From Chloroflexota bacterium (lineage in GTDB: Bacteria > Chloroflexota > Anaerolineae > UBA4142), in contig JAMCQI010000068.1 of NCBI GenBank assembly GCA_023381515.1, positions 1-59,078 of the forward strand: DNA of 59,078 bases, written 5' to 3'. Positions 34,545 through 44,135 of this stretch are shown here, piece after piece. The notes under the pieces were generated by a model. That model did no database searches. It worked only from the letters and a program-made list of their open reading frames with translations, and was not told the origin of the DNA. Numbering within the stretch: position 1 is the first letter of the stretch; each line of letters opens with the position of its first letter. The position numbers and the translations under genes were made by a program.

Positions 34545-35579
34545 TTATCGGTCTCCCTCGACAGCGTCTCGCGTCAATCGAACTTGCTGAATGACATCGA
34601 ATTTGCCTCGATACGTCGCCGGATTACCGGGCGGAATAAGAAAGCCGCGCAGTGTTCCATCAACCACGAGCAGCCGGTTTACCAAGCTGTAGAGCGCGCG
34701 ATATAGGCTCCGTTTTCTCAATGCGTCTCCGATCACAATCACGCACAATCCGCTTGCCCATAGTCCAAGCCAGAGCCATTCGCGCATGGCCAGAGCCCAG
34801 AGAAAGCTGAGCAGACCCACGACCAGAACCACGATGGGTACGCAGCCATAGCCGCGCTCCCGGACGTAGGGGATAAACAGAGGAGTGCCGAGATGGTAAC
34901 GCATGCTCTGCCCCATTCCTAACCAGAGATTGCGCTTCCATCGAGCGATCAGAGTGGAGATGGCCTCCACGGGATCCGAATAATGGAAGGCGATGGGAGA
35001 CCCCAAACGAAGGATTCGATATCCGGCGTGACGAATGCGGACGCAAAGTTCGGGCTCGCCGTCGGAATAGAAATAGGGGTTGAATGTCCCGACCTGTTCA
35101 AGGACGGATCGTCTATACATAGCAGCTCCGCCGACTCGCGACACGTCCGTGTCACGATCGGCGAGTTTGAGCTGCGCCGGATTGGGGCTGCCCGCGGTCC
35201 CGTCCGCTCTCGGATAGTCATACCAATGACCGGTGATTGCCGCGACGTCAGGCTGATCCCTCATCACCGCGAGAGCCCTCTCCAGCCATCCCGGGCACAG
35301 GGCCATATCCCCATCCAGGAACAGCACATAGTCGCCCGAAGTGAACCGGGTGCCAACATATCGACCGGCATGCGAAGTCAAGCGCTGACCCGGCCGCAAG
35401 CGCAGAATGCTTATCGGATAGTGTTGTGCGATCTCGATAGTCTTGTCACTGGAAGCGGAATCCACTAACACGATCTCTTTGGACGCGACGCGCGCGGTCG
35501 CCGCCAGAACGGATTCGATGAGACGGGCGATGTTCCATTCCTGGTTTCTGCTGATGAGAACGATGGACAGGTCAACCAT
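34545..35579 (-). CDS. GT2 glycosyltransferase with C-terminal membrane helices
   Basis: 344 residues: GT-A domain 'DLSIVLISRNQEWNIARLIESVLA', 'EIVLVDSASSDKTIEIA', the metal-binding 'YVLFLDGDMALCPGWLERAL', 'RVGGAAMYRRSVLEQVGTFNPYFYSDGEPELCVRIRHAGY', where the G-E-P-E replaces the usual E-D catalytic pair, and two C-terminal membrane helices ('VPIVVLVVGLLSFLWALAM', 'WLWLGLWASGLCVIVIGDAL'). It adds a sugar on the cytoplasmic face of the membrane to a lipid-linked chain. Donor unknown. Confidence 0.86.
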   Translation of the reverse strand: MVDLSIVLISRNQEWNIARLIESVLAATARVASKEIVLVDSASSDKTIEIAQHYPISILRLRPGQRLTSHAGRYVGTRFTSGDYVLFLDGDMALCPGWLERALAVMRDQPDVAAITGHWYDYPRADGTAGSPNPAQLKLADRDTDVSRVGGAAMYRRSVLEQVGTFNPYFYSDGEPELCVRIRHAGYRILRLGSPIAFHYSDPVEAISTLIARWKRNLWLGMGQSMRYHLGTPLFIPYVRERGYGCVPIVVLVVGLLSFLWALAMREWLWLGLWASGLCVIVIGDALRKRSLYRALYSLVNRLLVVDGTLRGFLIPPGNPATYRGKFDVIQQVRLTRDAVEGDR

Positions 35580-35672
35580 TCGGTCTCTTTCACCCTGGCA
35601 TTCACGTTCAGGACGTCGCGGCTGGATGTGACTCCTGCATCGTCTTCCCCCTGATAACCCCGTCGGCGGAAC

Positions 35673-36473
35673 CTACCGCCTGACACGGCTCAGCATCATC
35701 GCCGGCATAGGCTTGAGGACTCGCGCGGTCCGCCACAACGCCTGCCCCAAACGAGATTCTTCGCGCAGCCAGGCGAGCCGCTCGGGATAGCCGCATAGCT
35801 TGAGTACAAAGGAGCCTAGAGTGTCATTGCGCCCCACTTGGGCGCGCCACAGATTGTCCAGTCCCCATCTACCGCGATCGCGTCCGCAGGCAGCGGCATA
35901 ACCGCTCTGCACGACGATCCGCCTAATGCGCAAGTCCAAGTCCGTATAGGGATAGGCAAACACATCAACTGCGGCTCCAACGGAATCTTCGATGATTGTC
36001 TTAGAGTCTCGGATCTCGTGCACTGCGCGGTCGTCATCCAAGAGCGTCAACCGCGGGTGCGTCAGGGTGTGACTGCCGATTGTGAATCCTGAACAAGCCA
36101 ACTCACGAATCTCTTCCCACGAAAGCAGCGGCGCGCTCGACGTAGTCGGCTGCCCATTCCAGTTGCTGTACCCCCCGACACGCCCGGCGACCAAGAATAC
36201 CGTCGCAGCAAAACCCAGGTTCTGCAGAATTGGAAATGCGACTGAGTAAAAATCGTGATACCCGTCGTCGAAGGTCAGCACGAAGCTCTTCCTCGACATT
36301 TGTCGTGTCGTCCGCAAACGGTGTGCGGCATTGTCGAGAAGAATGCATTGGTACCCGTGCTGCTTCAAGTACGCCATCTGTCTTTCGAATTGACGCGGCG
36401 GCACCGCGAGTCCACGCGGATCGTGTTCTCTTGGCACCTGTGCGATGCGGTGATACATCAGAATCGGTGACAT
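35673..36473 (-). CDS. NodB-type polysaccharide deacetylase
   Basis: ATG 36473 lies two bases after the upstream glycosyltransferase stop. The 266 residues have the canonical NodB order: 'MSPILMYHRIA', 'RKSFVLTFDDGYHDFYSVAFPIL' with the Asp pair, 'GFTIGSHTLTHPRLTLLDD' with the zinc-binding His pair, and 'VDVFAYPYTDLDLRIRRIV'. All metal-binding residues are present, unlike the permuted relative at 22250. Close kin in exopolysaccharide loci remove N-acetyl groups from chain intermediates. No signal peptide is seen. Confidence 0.9.
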   Translation of the reverse strand: MSPILMYHRIAQVPREHDPRGLAVPPRQFERQMAYLKQHGYQCILLDNAAHRLRTTRQMSRKSFVLTFDDGYHDFYSVAFPILQNLGFAATVFLVAGRVGGYSNWNGQPTTSSAPLLSWEEIRELACSGFTIGSHTLTHPRLTLLDDDRAVHEIRDSKTIIEDSVGAAVDVFAYPYTDLDLRIRRIVVQSGYAAACGRDRGRWGLDNLWRAQVGRNDTLGSFVLKLCGYPERLAWLREESRLGQALWRTARVLKPMPAMMLSRVRR

Positions 36474-36475
36474 TT

Positions 36476-37684
36476 TCAGACGCCGCGCGCCGCGTAACGA
36501 TCCACAAGCCCTCGGAGCGGGCCGAACAATTGGGACCAGTCATACTGCATTGCGCACACGATTGCGTTCGCAGAGTAGCATTCGTAATCCCGCGGATCGA
36601 GAAACAGCTTGATCACGGCCTCAGCAAATGCATCCGGTGCAAAGTCAACGATCACGCCGGCATGGGATTTCTCGATTACGTCCGCAATCTCGCCAACCCG
36701 CGTACCGATCACGGGCAATCCGGCTGCCATGTACTCGCGCGCTTTCAGAGAAGACGCGTACTGAGTGAAGGCTTCCAGCCGGTATGTGAGCACGCCGACG
36801 TCTGCCTCGGCCAAGAGACCGGGAAGCTCAGAGTATGGCTGCCTGCCGCGAAACGACACTGCGCCGTTCAAGCGCAACTCTTCGTAGGCCAGACGCCGTA
36901 ACGACGATATTGCCGGACCGCTCCCCACGATGACGTAGCGGATGTCCGGGATTTTTTCTCGAATGGCAGGCAGAGAGCGCAGGGGCAAGTCAGCACCCCA
37001 CGCGGCGAACAGGTTGCCCATAAAAAGCAATGTAGGGGGGTGCGGTCGCTTTCGTTGTGCTGTGCTAAACAGCGAGAAATCAACTCCATTCGGAATCACC
37101 AAAACTTGGCGCGCACCTTGTCCGATACGCAATTTCGCCAATGGCTCACTCACAGAAATGACCACATCGGCATTCTGGATGCACAGCGCCTCGCGTATCC
37201 TGAGCAGCGGACCGTCGAGCAGTCGCTTGCTTGTCGTGACGTGGCCTGGATAATAGTCCCAATCATCGTAGATGAGAGACTCTACGATGCCGATTCTCTT
37301 CAGCAGCAGCGCCAGCAGGGCGTTGCGGGGATGACCAAAGAGACAGAGCGCGTAGTGGTCCTTGAGGAATGGCTTGAGAATCAACAAGGCCCACAATTCG
37401 CGAACCAGGTTGGGCAGAACGCCGGGGAGGCTGCGTATCGTGATCTGCGAATGTTGGCCGTCGCGAACCGCGCATCCGCGTGCATACAGAATGCTCCGGG
37501 ATCCCCGGAGGAACCTTTTCCATCGGTTCGTCTGCGGCCCGGTGTAGAAATTCACCTGCCCCACGATGTCTACCGGATAGCCCCACGACTTGAGCTGAGC
37601 AGCCAGGTGCTTGACGCGGTGGTTGCTGGCCTGCAAGAGGTTAGTACCGCCAATAAGCAAGAGCCGTTTGGGCTGTTTCATCAT
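36476..37684 (-). CDS. GT4 glycosyltransferase
   Basis: 402 residues of GT-B type: 'KRLLLIGGTNLLQASNHRVKHLAAQLKSWGYPVDIVG', 'DADVVISVSEPLAKLRIGQGARQVLVIPNGVDFSLF', 'PTLLFMGNLFAAWGADLPLRSLPAI', 'DIRYVIVGSGPAISSLRRLA', and 'SLKAREYMAAGLPVIGTRVGEIADVI', which is the donor-binding loop with the K-A-R-E-Y form. The two genes downstream start within bases of its end. Specificity unknown. Confidence 0.88.
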   Translation of the reverse strand: MMKQPKRLLLIGGTNLLQASNHRVKHLAAQLKSWGYPVDIVGQVNFYTGPQTNRWKRFLRGSRSILYARGCAVRDGQHSQITIRSLPGVLPNLVRELWALLILKPFLKDHYALCLFGHPRNALLALLLKRIGIVESLIYDDWDYYPGHVTTSKRLLDGPLLRIREALCIQNADVVISVSEPLAKLRIGQGARQVLVIPNGVDFSLFSTAQRKRPHPPTLLFMGNLFAAWGADLPLRSLPAIREKIPDIRYVIVGSGPAISSLRRLAYEELRLNGAVSFRGRQPYSELPGLLAEADVGVLTYRLEAFTQYASSLKAREYMAAGLPVIGTRVGEIADVIEKSHAGVIVDFAPDAFAEAVIKLFLDPRDYECYSANAIVCAMQYDWSQLFGPLRGLVDRYAARGV

Positions 37685-37720
37685 TCTCGGTCCTTCAGTC
37701 CAGGTGCCGGCGGGTGGCCT

Positions 37721-38677
37721 TCATTGGGCACCCACGCGGCTGATCGCGGCTGATCGTGCGCGTTTTCGATTCCTCCAGACCCAAGCCAGGCCCGAGCTAA
37801 CGCCGCGAAGGTGCGCCGCCGCCAAATCAAAGCGACGGCGCTTGATCCACTGGGCAACGCGTCGCGGGCTATTGCCCCCCAGGTAGCGCAAATAGCGGCC
37901 GAAGCAGTCGGCCGGCGCGTTGCGGCGCATAAAGATGATCTGGTTTCTCGCCATGTAGAACGCGTAGAGTGGACCTTTGCTTCCCCCCGTACTCTTGCCG
38001 TGCTTGTGCCATACCCGGGCTTGCGGAGCATAGACCAGTCTATAGCCGGCCCTCCGAACGCGGGCGCACCAATCCGTCTCTTCATAGTAGAGAAAGAAAT
38101 TCGGATCATAGCCACCCGTGTCCTGATACGCCTCCCGGCTTACCAAGAGGAAAATATCGTCTAAGAAATCAAAGTCTTTGATCTCATCGTATTGTCCCTG
38201 GTCGATCTCTCCCGAACCGATGTGCCCCTCCACAAGCAAGAGCGGGTGATCTTGTCTACCCGCCGTTTGCAGCTTGTTGGGTTCATCATAAAAGTAGACC
38301 TTTCCCGACACGAAACCAATGCGTCTGTCCGATTCGGCCACACGCACCAGCGCGCTAAGGAGGTCTGGGTCGACGACCGTGTCGTTGTTCAATATGAGAA
38401 AGTACCTCACCCCCGTACGATGGGCGTACTCCAACCCCGCATCAAAGCCCTCGGCGTATCCAAGATTCCGTCCATTCTCGATCACGGCAACATCGGGATG
38501 CTGGCTCTTCAACGCCCCCACTGAACCGTCGGTGGATCCGTTATCCACCACAACAATCTCATAGTTCGCGTAGTTGAGTTTCTTGAGCGAGTCGACACAC
38601 TCGAGCGTGTCCTGTTTGCCATTCCAATTGAGCGTAATGATTGAAACTCGTGGCGAAGGCTCACTGTTCGCATCCAT
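37721..38677 (-). CDS. GT2 glycosyltransferase (rhamnosyltransferase-like)
   Basis: ATG 38677 has GGGGA upstream; ATG 38698 is possible. About 318 residues: 'PRVSIITLNWNGKQDTLECVDSLKKLNYANYEIVVVDNGSTDGSV' at the start, the Asp-x-Asp region 'YFLILNNDTVVDPDLLSALV', 'FLLVSREAYQDTGGYDPNFFLYYEETDWCARVRRAGYRL' with the catalytic 'YYEETDW', and 'PQARVWHKHGKSTGGS'. These motifs are typical of WcaA/rhamnosyltransferase-like GT2 enzymes. It is cytosolic and basic at the C-terminus. Confidence 0.88.
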   Translation of the reverse strand: MDANSEPSPRVSIITLNWNGKQDTLECVDSLKKLNYANYEIVVVDNGSTDGSVGALKSQHPDVAVIENGRNLGYAEGFDAGLEYAHRTGVRYFLILNNDTVVDPDLLSALVRVAESDRRIGFVSGKVYFYDEPNKLQTAGRQDHPLLLVEGHIGSGEIDQGQYDEIKDFDFLDDIFLLVSREAYQDTGGYDPNFFLYYEETDWCARVRRAGYRLVYAPQARVWHKHGKSTGGSKGPLYAFYMARNQIIFMRRNAPADCFGRYLRYLGGNSPRRVAQWIKRRRFDLAAAHLRGVSSGLAWVWRNRKRARSAAISRVGAQ

Positions 38678-38710
38678 AGCGGCATCCCCAATTTGCATTC
38701 AAACGCTGGA

Positions 38711-40180
38711 TCAGCTATTGGCTGTGCCTTCACGCAGGACGACCTCGCGCCGGCTTTTCAGCGCGCGAGCAAGCGCCAGCAAATCCTCCCGTTCCACGGC
38801 GCGGAGTCCGAGCAACAGGGCAGCGTACACCACCGGGGCAACCGCGAAGATCGCGGCGAGCACGTTGATCTCCGCCCTCAGCGCCAGGAGGACGGCGGCT
38901 CCCATGCCCAGGGATGCCATGAACGTCTTGAGCGCCAGGCCGAACGGCAGGCGTAGTCCCACTCGTCTGTGGCACGCAACGGTAAGAGGGTAGAAGAACA
39001 CGACCCCTCCCGCGATCGCCGCAATACTGGCTCCCGTTGAACCAAATTGGGGAATCAGGGCGAGTGCGACCACAACATTCAGTGCGGTGCTCAATGTCGT
39101 GAGCACAGCCAGAAAAACCTGGCCCCCCGTCGCATTCAGCAGCCCGCCGTTGGCATATCCAAAGACCCAGAGCAAGAGGAGCGCAAGGATGCGCAGAGAA
39201 AGTGCGGCATTCTCAAACCCAGGGCCGTAGATCAACGCGATGACGTGGTCCGCCGTCACGATCGTGCCAATGCAACAGGGAAATCCGAGGAGAAGAAGAA
39301 ACTTGAAACAAGCTTGATAGGTCCGCTGGAGTTGCTCTCTCGACGTCGTGTGAAACCTCGCGAATACCGGAAAGACCGCCTGCAGAAACATGCCCGGCAG
39401 GATCAGCAGATACGATACCAAGGTGTTGGCAGCCGAAAACCAACCCACCTCGGCCTCTTGGCGATTGAACGACAACAGAACCGTATCGATCTGGCGATTG
39501 ACGAGTTGAACGATCACCAACGCCGCAAACGGTAACGCGCCGATCAGCAGCTGTCTGCAGAGCCCCACGTCGATTTGAAGCTTGGGTCTGATGAATTTCC
39601 ACCGCAAAACCACCATGCTCGCCGTCAACTTGAATAGATCGGCAAAGAGGGAAACCAACACGATCGTGATCAGGCTTGCGTGCCAATAAATGGCGCCTAG
39701 ACTAAAGGCCACGTTGACGATGTCTCGACCAGTTTGAATTAGCGCTTGATATTCCATCCTTTCAAATGCATTGAATATCGAAAACGCTACGTCGGCCAGT
39801 TCGTCGAAGATGTATGCGCAGCTGTAGATGTAGATGACGGTGATAGTGTCCGCAGGGAATTTTGTGGTTTGCGCCACCAGGACAATAACGCCGACGAAGA
39901 CGACGGAAAGCAGTAAACGAAGCAAGATTGCGTTCGTGACATATAGGCTCGCTTTCGCCTTTTCGCCGGCGATGTCCCGGATGATCAACTGGCTGAGCCC
40001 GAAATTCGCAAGTAGAACCAGTATCGAGACGAGAGATGTGGCGGTCGCGATCTTACCCATCCCCGCCGCCTGAATGTATCGAGCCAAGGCCGCAACGTAG
40101 ACGATCCCTAGACCCATCGAGAAGACGCGTCCGAGGAGTAAAGCTGTCGTGTTCTTGACGATGCGCCTCACGTTGTTCAC
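38711..40180 (-). CDS. Wzx-type oligosaccharide flippase
   Basis: GTG 40180 overlaps the FemAB-like stop (GTGA) and has GGAG upstream; the frame continues further but outside the family. The 489 residues are mostly hydrophobic, with about 12-14 membrane helices, opening 'RRIVKNTTALLLGRVFSMGLGIVYVAALARYI', the usual N-terminal helix of MATE/MVF-fold polysaccharide exporters. 'LLFSNRQEAEVGWFSAANTLVSYLLILPGMFLQAVFPVFARF'-type helices follow. It would flip lipid-linked repeat units across the membrane for the Wzy/ligase-like protein at 42423. Confidence 0.9.
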   Translation of the reverse strand: MNNVRRIVKNTTALLLGRVFSMGLGIVYVAALARYIQAAGMGKIATATSLVSILVLLANFGLSQLIIRDIAGEKAKASLYVTNAILLRLLLSVVFVGVIVLVAQTTKFPADTITVIYIYSCAYIFDELADVAFSIFNAFERMEYQALIQTGRDIVNVAFSLGAIYWHASLITIVLVSLFADLFKLTASMVVLRWKFIRPKLQIDVGLCRQLLIGALPFAALVIVQLVNRQIDTVLLSFNRQEAEVGWFSAANTLVSYLLILPGMFLQAVFPVFARFHTTSREQLQRTYQACFKFLLLLGFPCCIGTIVTADHVIALIYGPGFENAALSLRILALLLLWVFGYANGGLLNATGGQVFLAVLTTLSTALNVVVALALIPQFGSTGASIAAIAGGVVFFYPLTVACHRRVGLRLPFGLALKTFMASLGMGAAVLLALRAEINVLAAIFAVAPVVYAALLLGLRAVEREDLLALARALKSRREVVLREGTANS

Positions 40181-41256
40181 GTCGCCGTTTCTCCAGGTAT
40201 CGGCGCACATCGGCCCGACGTCCAAGTCCTTAGTTTGCGGAAGGCCCTCCCGGGATTGGTCATGACTTTCAGGCCGCGCAGGAGGCGCAGACCAGGGGTG
40301 ACCTTGCTCACGTAGTAACAGGGCACAAGTTCCACACCCCAGGTCTTTTTCCACAAGGCGATACCCGAGAGATGGTCGGGATCGAATCTAAGAAAATCGT
40401 AGTTCTTGAACCCCTTCTGGCTCGCCCATTTGATGACCTCCCAATTGAGCAGGTCATTGGGAGCGAGGGGTGGATAATCCCTGCGCCAACCCATGTCCCA
40501 AACAGAAACGGTTTCTTTGAAGAGCAGGAAAAAGGTGCCGGCGATGGTGGTACCCGCGTGTCTGGCCAGCACCAACCGGGCCATACCTTGCGGTACAAGG
40601 CGCTCCAGGATCCCCGCGTAAAAGCTCTTTGGTAATGCTTTGATGCGGGCCCTCCCCAAGGTCGCAGTCACCATCTCGTGATACTCGTCCAACGCAGATA
40701 TGTCCCCTTCCGCGATACCTACACCGTGCTTGATCGCCCTTCTAATGGCGCCTCGTTTCTTCCGGTCCAGTCTAGCCCACAGTTCTTCTTCTGAAGCATC
40801 CAAGTGCAGAACCGGCGTGCACATCGACCCGATCGAATAGCCTAACCGAACGAATACCGACGCATCATAGTTGGGGGGTGTCCAGACCTGGAAGAGCGCA
40901 GTCCTCTGAAGCCTTTCAGCCTCCTTAAGCAAATCGGCAACGACCTGGGGTCTATTCACGGTAGAGAGCGGCCCGCCGTACACACTTTGCAGATGAATCG
41001 CCGGCGATCGGCAGAGATGGTCGTCGAGCACATAGTAACTGTAGAGTCCGACCGGCGCTTGGCCCACACTTGCGAGGAGAGTGACATTTCTCAAGCCAAA
41101 ATGGCGCATCAGCAAGCGATTCCACTCCGGGGTGTGGAATACGGTCGAGTCTGGAGAACGGCGAAGCACCTGATCGATGGCCTGGCTGTCCTCTTGTCCT
41201 GGTTCCATGAGGTCGATGCGCCGAATCTTGGTTTGCACGGTCTTCTCTGTCGACAC
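40177..41256 (-). CDS. FemAB/GNAT-fold transferase
   Basis: GTG 41256 follows the aminotransferase stop by one base. The 359 residues carry FemAB-like GNAT motifs: 'VFHTPEWNRLLMRHFGLRNVTLLAS', 'LDASEEELWARLDRKKRGAIRRAIKHGVGI' and 'LAPNDLLNWEVIKWASQKGFKNYDFLRFDPDHLSGIALWKKTWG'. It is related to, but distinct from, the copy at 27447. Such proteins probably transfer aminoacyl or acyl groups onto polysaccharide intermediates; donor and acceptor are not evident. It is tightly packed between the aminotransferase and the flippase. Confidence 0.85.
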   Translation of the reverse strand: MSTEKTVQTKIRRIDLMEPGQEDSQAIDQVLRRSPDSTVFHTPEWNRLLMRHFGLRNVTLLASVGQAPVGLYSYYVLDDHLCRSPAIHLQSVYGGPLSTVNRPQVVADLLKEAERLQRTALFQVWTPPNYDASVFVRLGYSIGSMCTPVLHLDASEEELWARLDRKKRGAIRRAIKHGVGIAEGDISALDEYHEMVTATLGRARIKALPKSFYAGILERLVPQGMARLVLARHAGTTIAGTFFLLFKETVSVWDMGWRRDYPPLAPNDLLNWEVIKWASQKGFKNYDFLRFDPDHLSGIALWKKTWGVELVPCYYVSKVTPGLRLLRGLKVMTNPGRAFRKLRTWTSGRCAPIPGETAT

Positions 41257-41257
41257 G

Positions 41258-42451
41258 TTAGATTCGGTGCTCTCCAAAACTTCGCACCGCGGCGACGACC
41301 CGTTCGACATCGCAATCTGTCATGCTCGGGTAGAGGGGAAGGGTAACCAAACGGCGCCAGACGCGTTCCGTGACCGGCACATCGGCTCTATAGTTGCGAT
41401 ACATGCCGTAGAGGTGATTCGGCATATAGTGTACCCCAGCCGAAATGCGCTGTTCCCGCAGATGGGCGATCAGATCGTCTCGGCGGTCCAGCTTTACGAC
41501 GTAGGCATGATGAGCGCTGCACGTGTAGCTTTTCTCCACTGGCAGCTCTAGCCACGCCAGGTCCGCAAAGCGCGTGTTGTACAAGTTCACGATTTCTCGC
41601 CGTCGCGCGTTGCTGCGATCCAGCTTTTCTAGCTGCACGAGCCCGATCGCCGCGCTGATGTCGTTCATGTGACACTTGAATCCAAGTTCTTGCACCGTGT
41701 AGTACCATGAGTATTTCTGATCTACTTCCGAGCGGTTCCAGGTATCCTTGTCGATGCCGCACCAGCGCAGTCGACGTAGTCGTTTGTCCGATTCCGCATC
41801 CTTCACTGCAACCGCGCCGCCGTCGCCGGTAGCCAGATTCTTGACCGCGTGAAAACTGAAACAGCCGACGGTGCCGATGGATCCGAGCTTGCGCCCCTTG
41901 TAAGTGCCCCCACAAGCGTGTGCGGCGTCTTCCACGACGGGAATGTCCCGTTCCCCCGCAAGGGCGAGGATCGGGTCCATATCACATGCATGTCCTCCAT
42001 AGTGGACGACGACAATTGCCCGGGTCCGATCGGTCAAGTTCCGGGCAATGGATCTGACATCGATGTTCAGTGTATCGGGCTCGATGTCAGCAAACACCGG
42101 GACCGCGCCGTTGTAGAGAATTGCGTGGTTGGTGGAAACGAACGTCATCGAGGTGGTGATCACCTCACCCCCGGTCACGTCCAGAAGGTTGAGCGCCAAG
42201 TGAAGCGCCGCCGTGGCCGAATTCAATGCCACAACGTAGGGCGCTCCAACGTACCTGGCGAACCGTTGCTCGAACTCGGCTGTTTGGGGTCCCAAGCCAA
42301 TCCAGCCGGACTTGAAAACATCAGCGACTGCCCGCGCCTCCGAATCATCGTAGAAGGGGCGAAAGATCGGAATCAGCGGTGGTTCTGGCGTCGAGATCGA
42401 TTCAGCAACTGGTTTGATCGCTTCAACTGACTGAGTTTGCAGAGCGGGCAT
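41258..42451 (-). CDS. DegT/DnrJ/EryC1 aminotransferase
   Basis: AAGGAGG precedes ATG 42451. The 397 residues carry the sugar-aminotransferase pattern: 'FKSGWIGLGPQTAEFEQRFARYVGAPYVVALNSATAALHLAL', 'EVITTSMTFVSTNHAIL', 'IPVVEDAAHACGGTYKGRKLGSIG' and PLP lysine in 'GCFSFHAVKNLATGDGGAV'. It converts a keto-sugar nucleotide to an amino sugar with glutamate as donor. The closest look is PglE/WbpE/ArnB-like. Its first 29 bases overlap the end of the ligase gene. A second DegT enzyme at 47135 shows the polymer may carry two amino sugars. Confidence 0.9.
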   Translation of the reverse strand: MPALQTQSVEAIKPVAESISTPEPPLIPIFRPFYDDSEARAVADVFKSGWIGLGPQTAEFEQRFARYVGAPYVVALNSATAALHLALNLLDVTGGEVITTSMTFVSTNHAILYNGAVPVFADIEPDTLNIDVRSIARNLTDRTRAIVVVHYGGHACDMDPILALAGERDIPVVEDAAHACGGTYKGRKLGSIGTVGCFSFHAVKNLATGDGGAVAVKDAESDKRLRRLRWCGIDKDTWNRSEVDQKYSWYYTVQELGFKCHMNDISAAIGLVQLEKLDRSNARRREIVNLYNTRFADLAWLELPVEKSYTCSAHHAYVVKLDRRDDLIAHLREQRISAGVHYMPNHLYGMYRNYRADVPVTERVWRRLVTLPLYPSMTDCDVERVVAAVRSFGEHRI

Positions 42452-43946
42452 TTTGAATTCCTCCTTGCTGGTCGGACGTTTTACGCGTTCCTGGTTGGAT
42501 AAGAATGATCTCGTTGATCCCCATGACCACGCCGAAAATCACGAGGCTCCATCCCTCGACGAAGGAGGGCGCTACCAGATTGCTGAGGGTCAATCCCAGG
42601 ATCCCCAGCGTACTGCCGAGAAACCACGCACGGAAGAACGGATCCCTGACGCCGCGCCAGCGTCCAAACCCACGAGCCAGAAAGCGAACGTACAACCAGA
42701 CGAACGGAATCAGTCCCACCAAGCCCATATCGATCCATATCCACAAGTATGTATCGTGTATGTACCAGCGAAGTCCCAGCGCTGGGTTCTCAGGCATCCA
42801 AAATCTATCGTCAGGGATTGCGGGACGATACGTGCCCCCCAAGCCGATTCCCCGGAGCGGATGGTCGGCAATCGTTTCCACCGCATTCCGTATCTCCATG
42901 AGCCGCATCTGCACGCTGTTGTCCCGAGCAAGAGTATCCGGCTGCATTCCCGTCACCACCCGGTCCCACGTTGCCGTCAAGTACCGGTCGAGAGATGTGC
43001 CTGGGAGACTCAGCAGCAAGGCCAATACGACGATGCCGACAATCGCCCAGCGGAGAAGACGGAATCGCTCTGGCCACGAAGTCAACAGAAGCATAAGAGC
43101 CAGTGCGACGACCAAGCCCAGCCACACATTTCTTCCGAACCCCAGTACCAAACCGACGATCAGGATGGCCGCCTGAGCGAACCCCAAGGCCGGCGCGGCC
43201 AATGCCCGTCGCGTGACGAGGAAACACACCGAAATGATAAAGGCCAAGTAAACAAGCCATGCCCCGGGCAGGTAGGCGCGCGTTATCCCGGCGTAGGTGA
43301 GTCCGGCGGTCACCAGTTCCATGGAGCGGACCTGGGTCCAACCAAGGGAGGGAAGCAACACCTGAAGCAGAGTTGCAAGGGAACTCAGGACTGCAATCAC
43401 GAGCAAGCCGTACATCAAAGTGGTCAATTGTCGTCTGTCGCGGATGAGATTTGTCACAGCAAAAAAAGCCATGTAGTAGCTCAGTGGCCGAAGCCGCCGA
43501 AACACCCAGTTAGCGTCAGCCCCAGGCTGACTGAGTGCGAGAATCGTAGATGCCAAGATGGCGAGGCCGAACAGGATCAGCGGTACGTCGAGAGGAGTCC
43601 TGACGAACGCGAATCCGCGCTGAACCAACCCCCGGCCGAGTATCAAGGCGAGCAGGTAGAGCAGAATAAGGTCCGTCATGTGAAAGCTGAACGATCCCAT
43701 CGTAAGGAGCGGAAGACGACCAGAGTCAATCAAGCCGGAAGTGACAAAGACAAGCGACAACACCCCAATTTCGGCGCGACGAGTTACGAGAGCGAGGAAT
43801 CCGACGCCGAGCAAACCGCCGAGCACGAGGAGAGGCGACAGCCCCGTTGCAGCAATGCCCAAGAGAAGACCAACGCCGCAGGCAACCAGAAGGTGAGTTC
43901 GCAAGCGGTATGTTCTCGGTAACTGCATCGCATTCTGTCTCAGCAT
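42423..43946 (-). CDS. O-antigen ligase/Wzy-like polymerase
   Basis: 507 residues with about 11-12 membrane helices. The conserved Wzy_C/WaaL periplasmic part is visible: 'SVQMRLMEIRNAVETIADHPLRGIGLGGTY' with the Arg/His pair, and 'YIHDTYLWIWIDMGLVGLIPFVWLYV'. It would polymerise or ligate the flipped repeat units on the outer face of the membrane. It is the only such protein in the locus, so a polymerase role is favoured. The C-terminus overlaps the aminotransferase start. Confidence 0.88.
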   Translation of the reverse strand: MLRQNAMQLPRTYRLRTHLLVACGVGLLLGIAATGLSPLLVLGGLLGVGFLALVTRRAEIGVLSLVFVTSGLIDSGRLPLLTMGSFSFHMTDLILLYLLALILGRGLVQRGFAFVRTPLDVPLILFGLAILASTILALSQPGADANWVFRRLRPLSYYMAFFAVTNLIRDRRQLTTLMYGLLVIAVLSSLATLLQVLLPSLGWTQVRSMELVTAGLTYAGITRAYLPGAWLVYLAFIISVCFLVTRRALAAPALGFAQAAILIVGLVLGFGRNVWLGLVVALALMLLLTSWPERFRLLRWAIVGIVVLALLLSLPGTSLDRYLTATWDRVVTGMQPDTLARDNSVQMRLMEIRNAVETIADHPLRGIGLGGTYRPAIPDDRFWMPENPALGLRWYIHDTYLWIWIDMGLVGLIPFVWLYVRFLARGFGRWRGVRDPFFRAWFLGSTLGILGLTLSNLVAPSFVEGWSLVIFGVVMGINEIILIQPGTRKTSDQQGGIQNARSANSVS

Positions 43947-44135
43947 GTCAGCCTACCTTGCCGGCGCATGACCGGAACCCATGTCACTGTGGTCTAGTCG
44001 CAAACGATCCCAACCGCCCAAATGAGTGCGCTCGTCGCCGGCGCGATTCACTCATTCGCGTACGCTCAACCGGGGTTCGGCGATCTCAAAGTTGCCATAT
44101 GACCTAACACCAAGGGACTCGACGTAATCAACTTC

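Noticed and set aside
42453..43922. 489-codon plus-strand frame opposite the ligase gene
   Set aside because: Highly polar, low-complexity translation that mirrors a membrane protein gene; no motif, no ribosome site.
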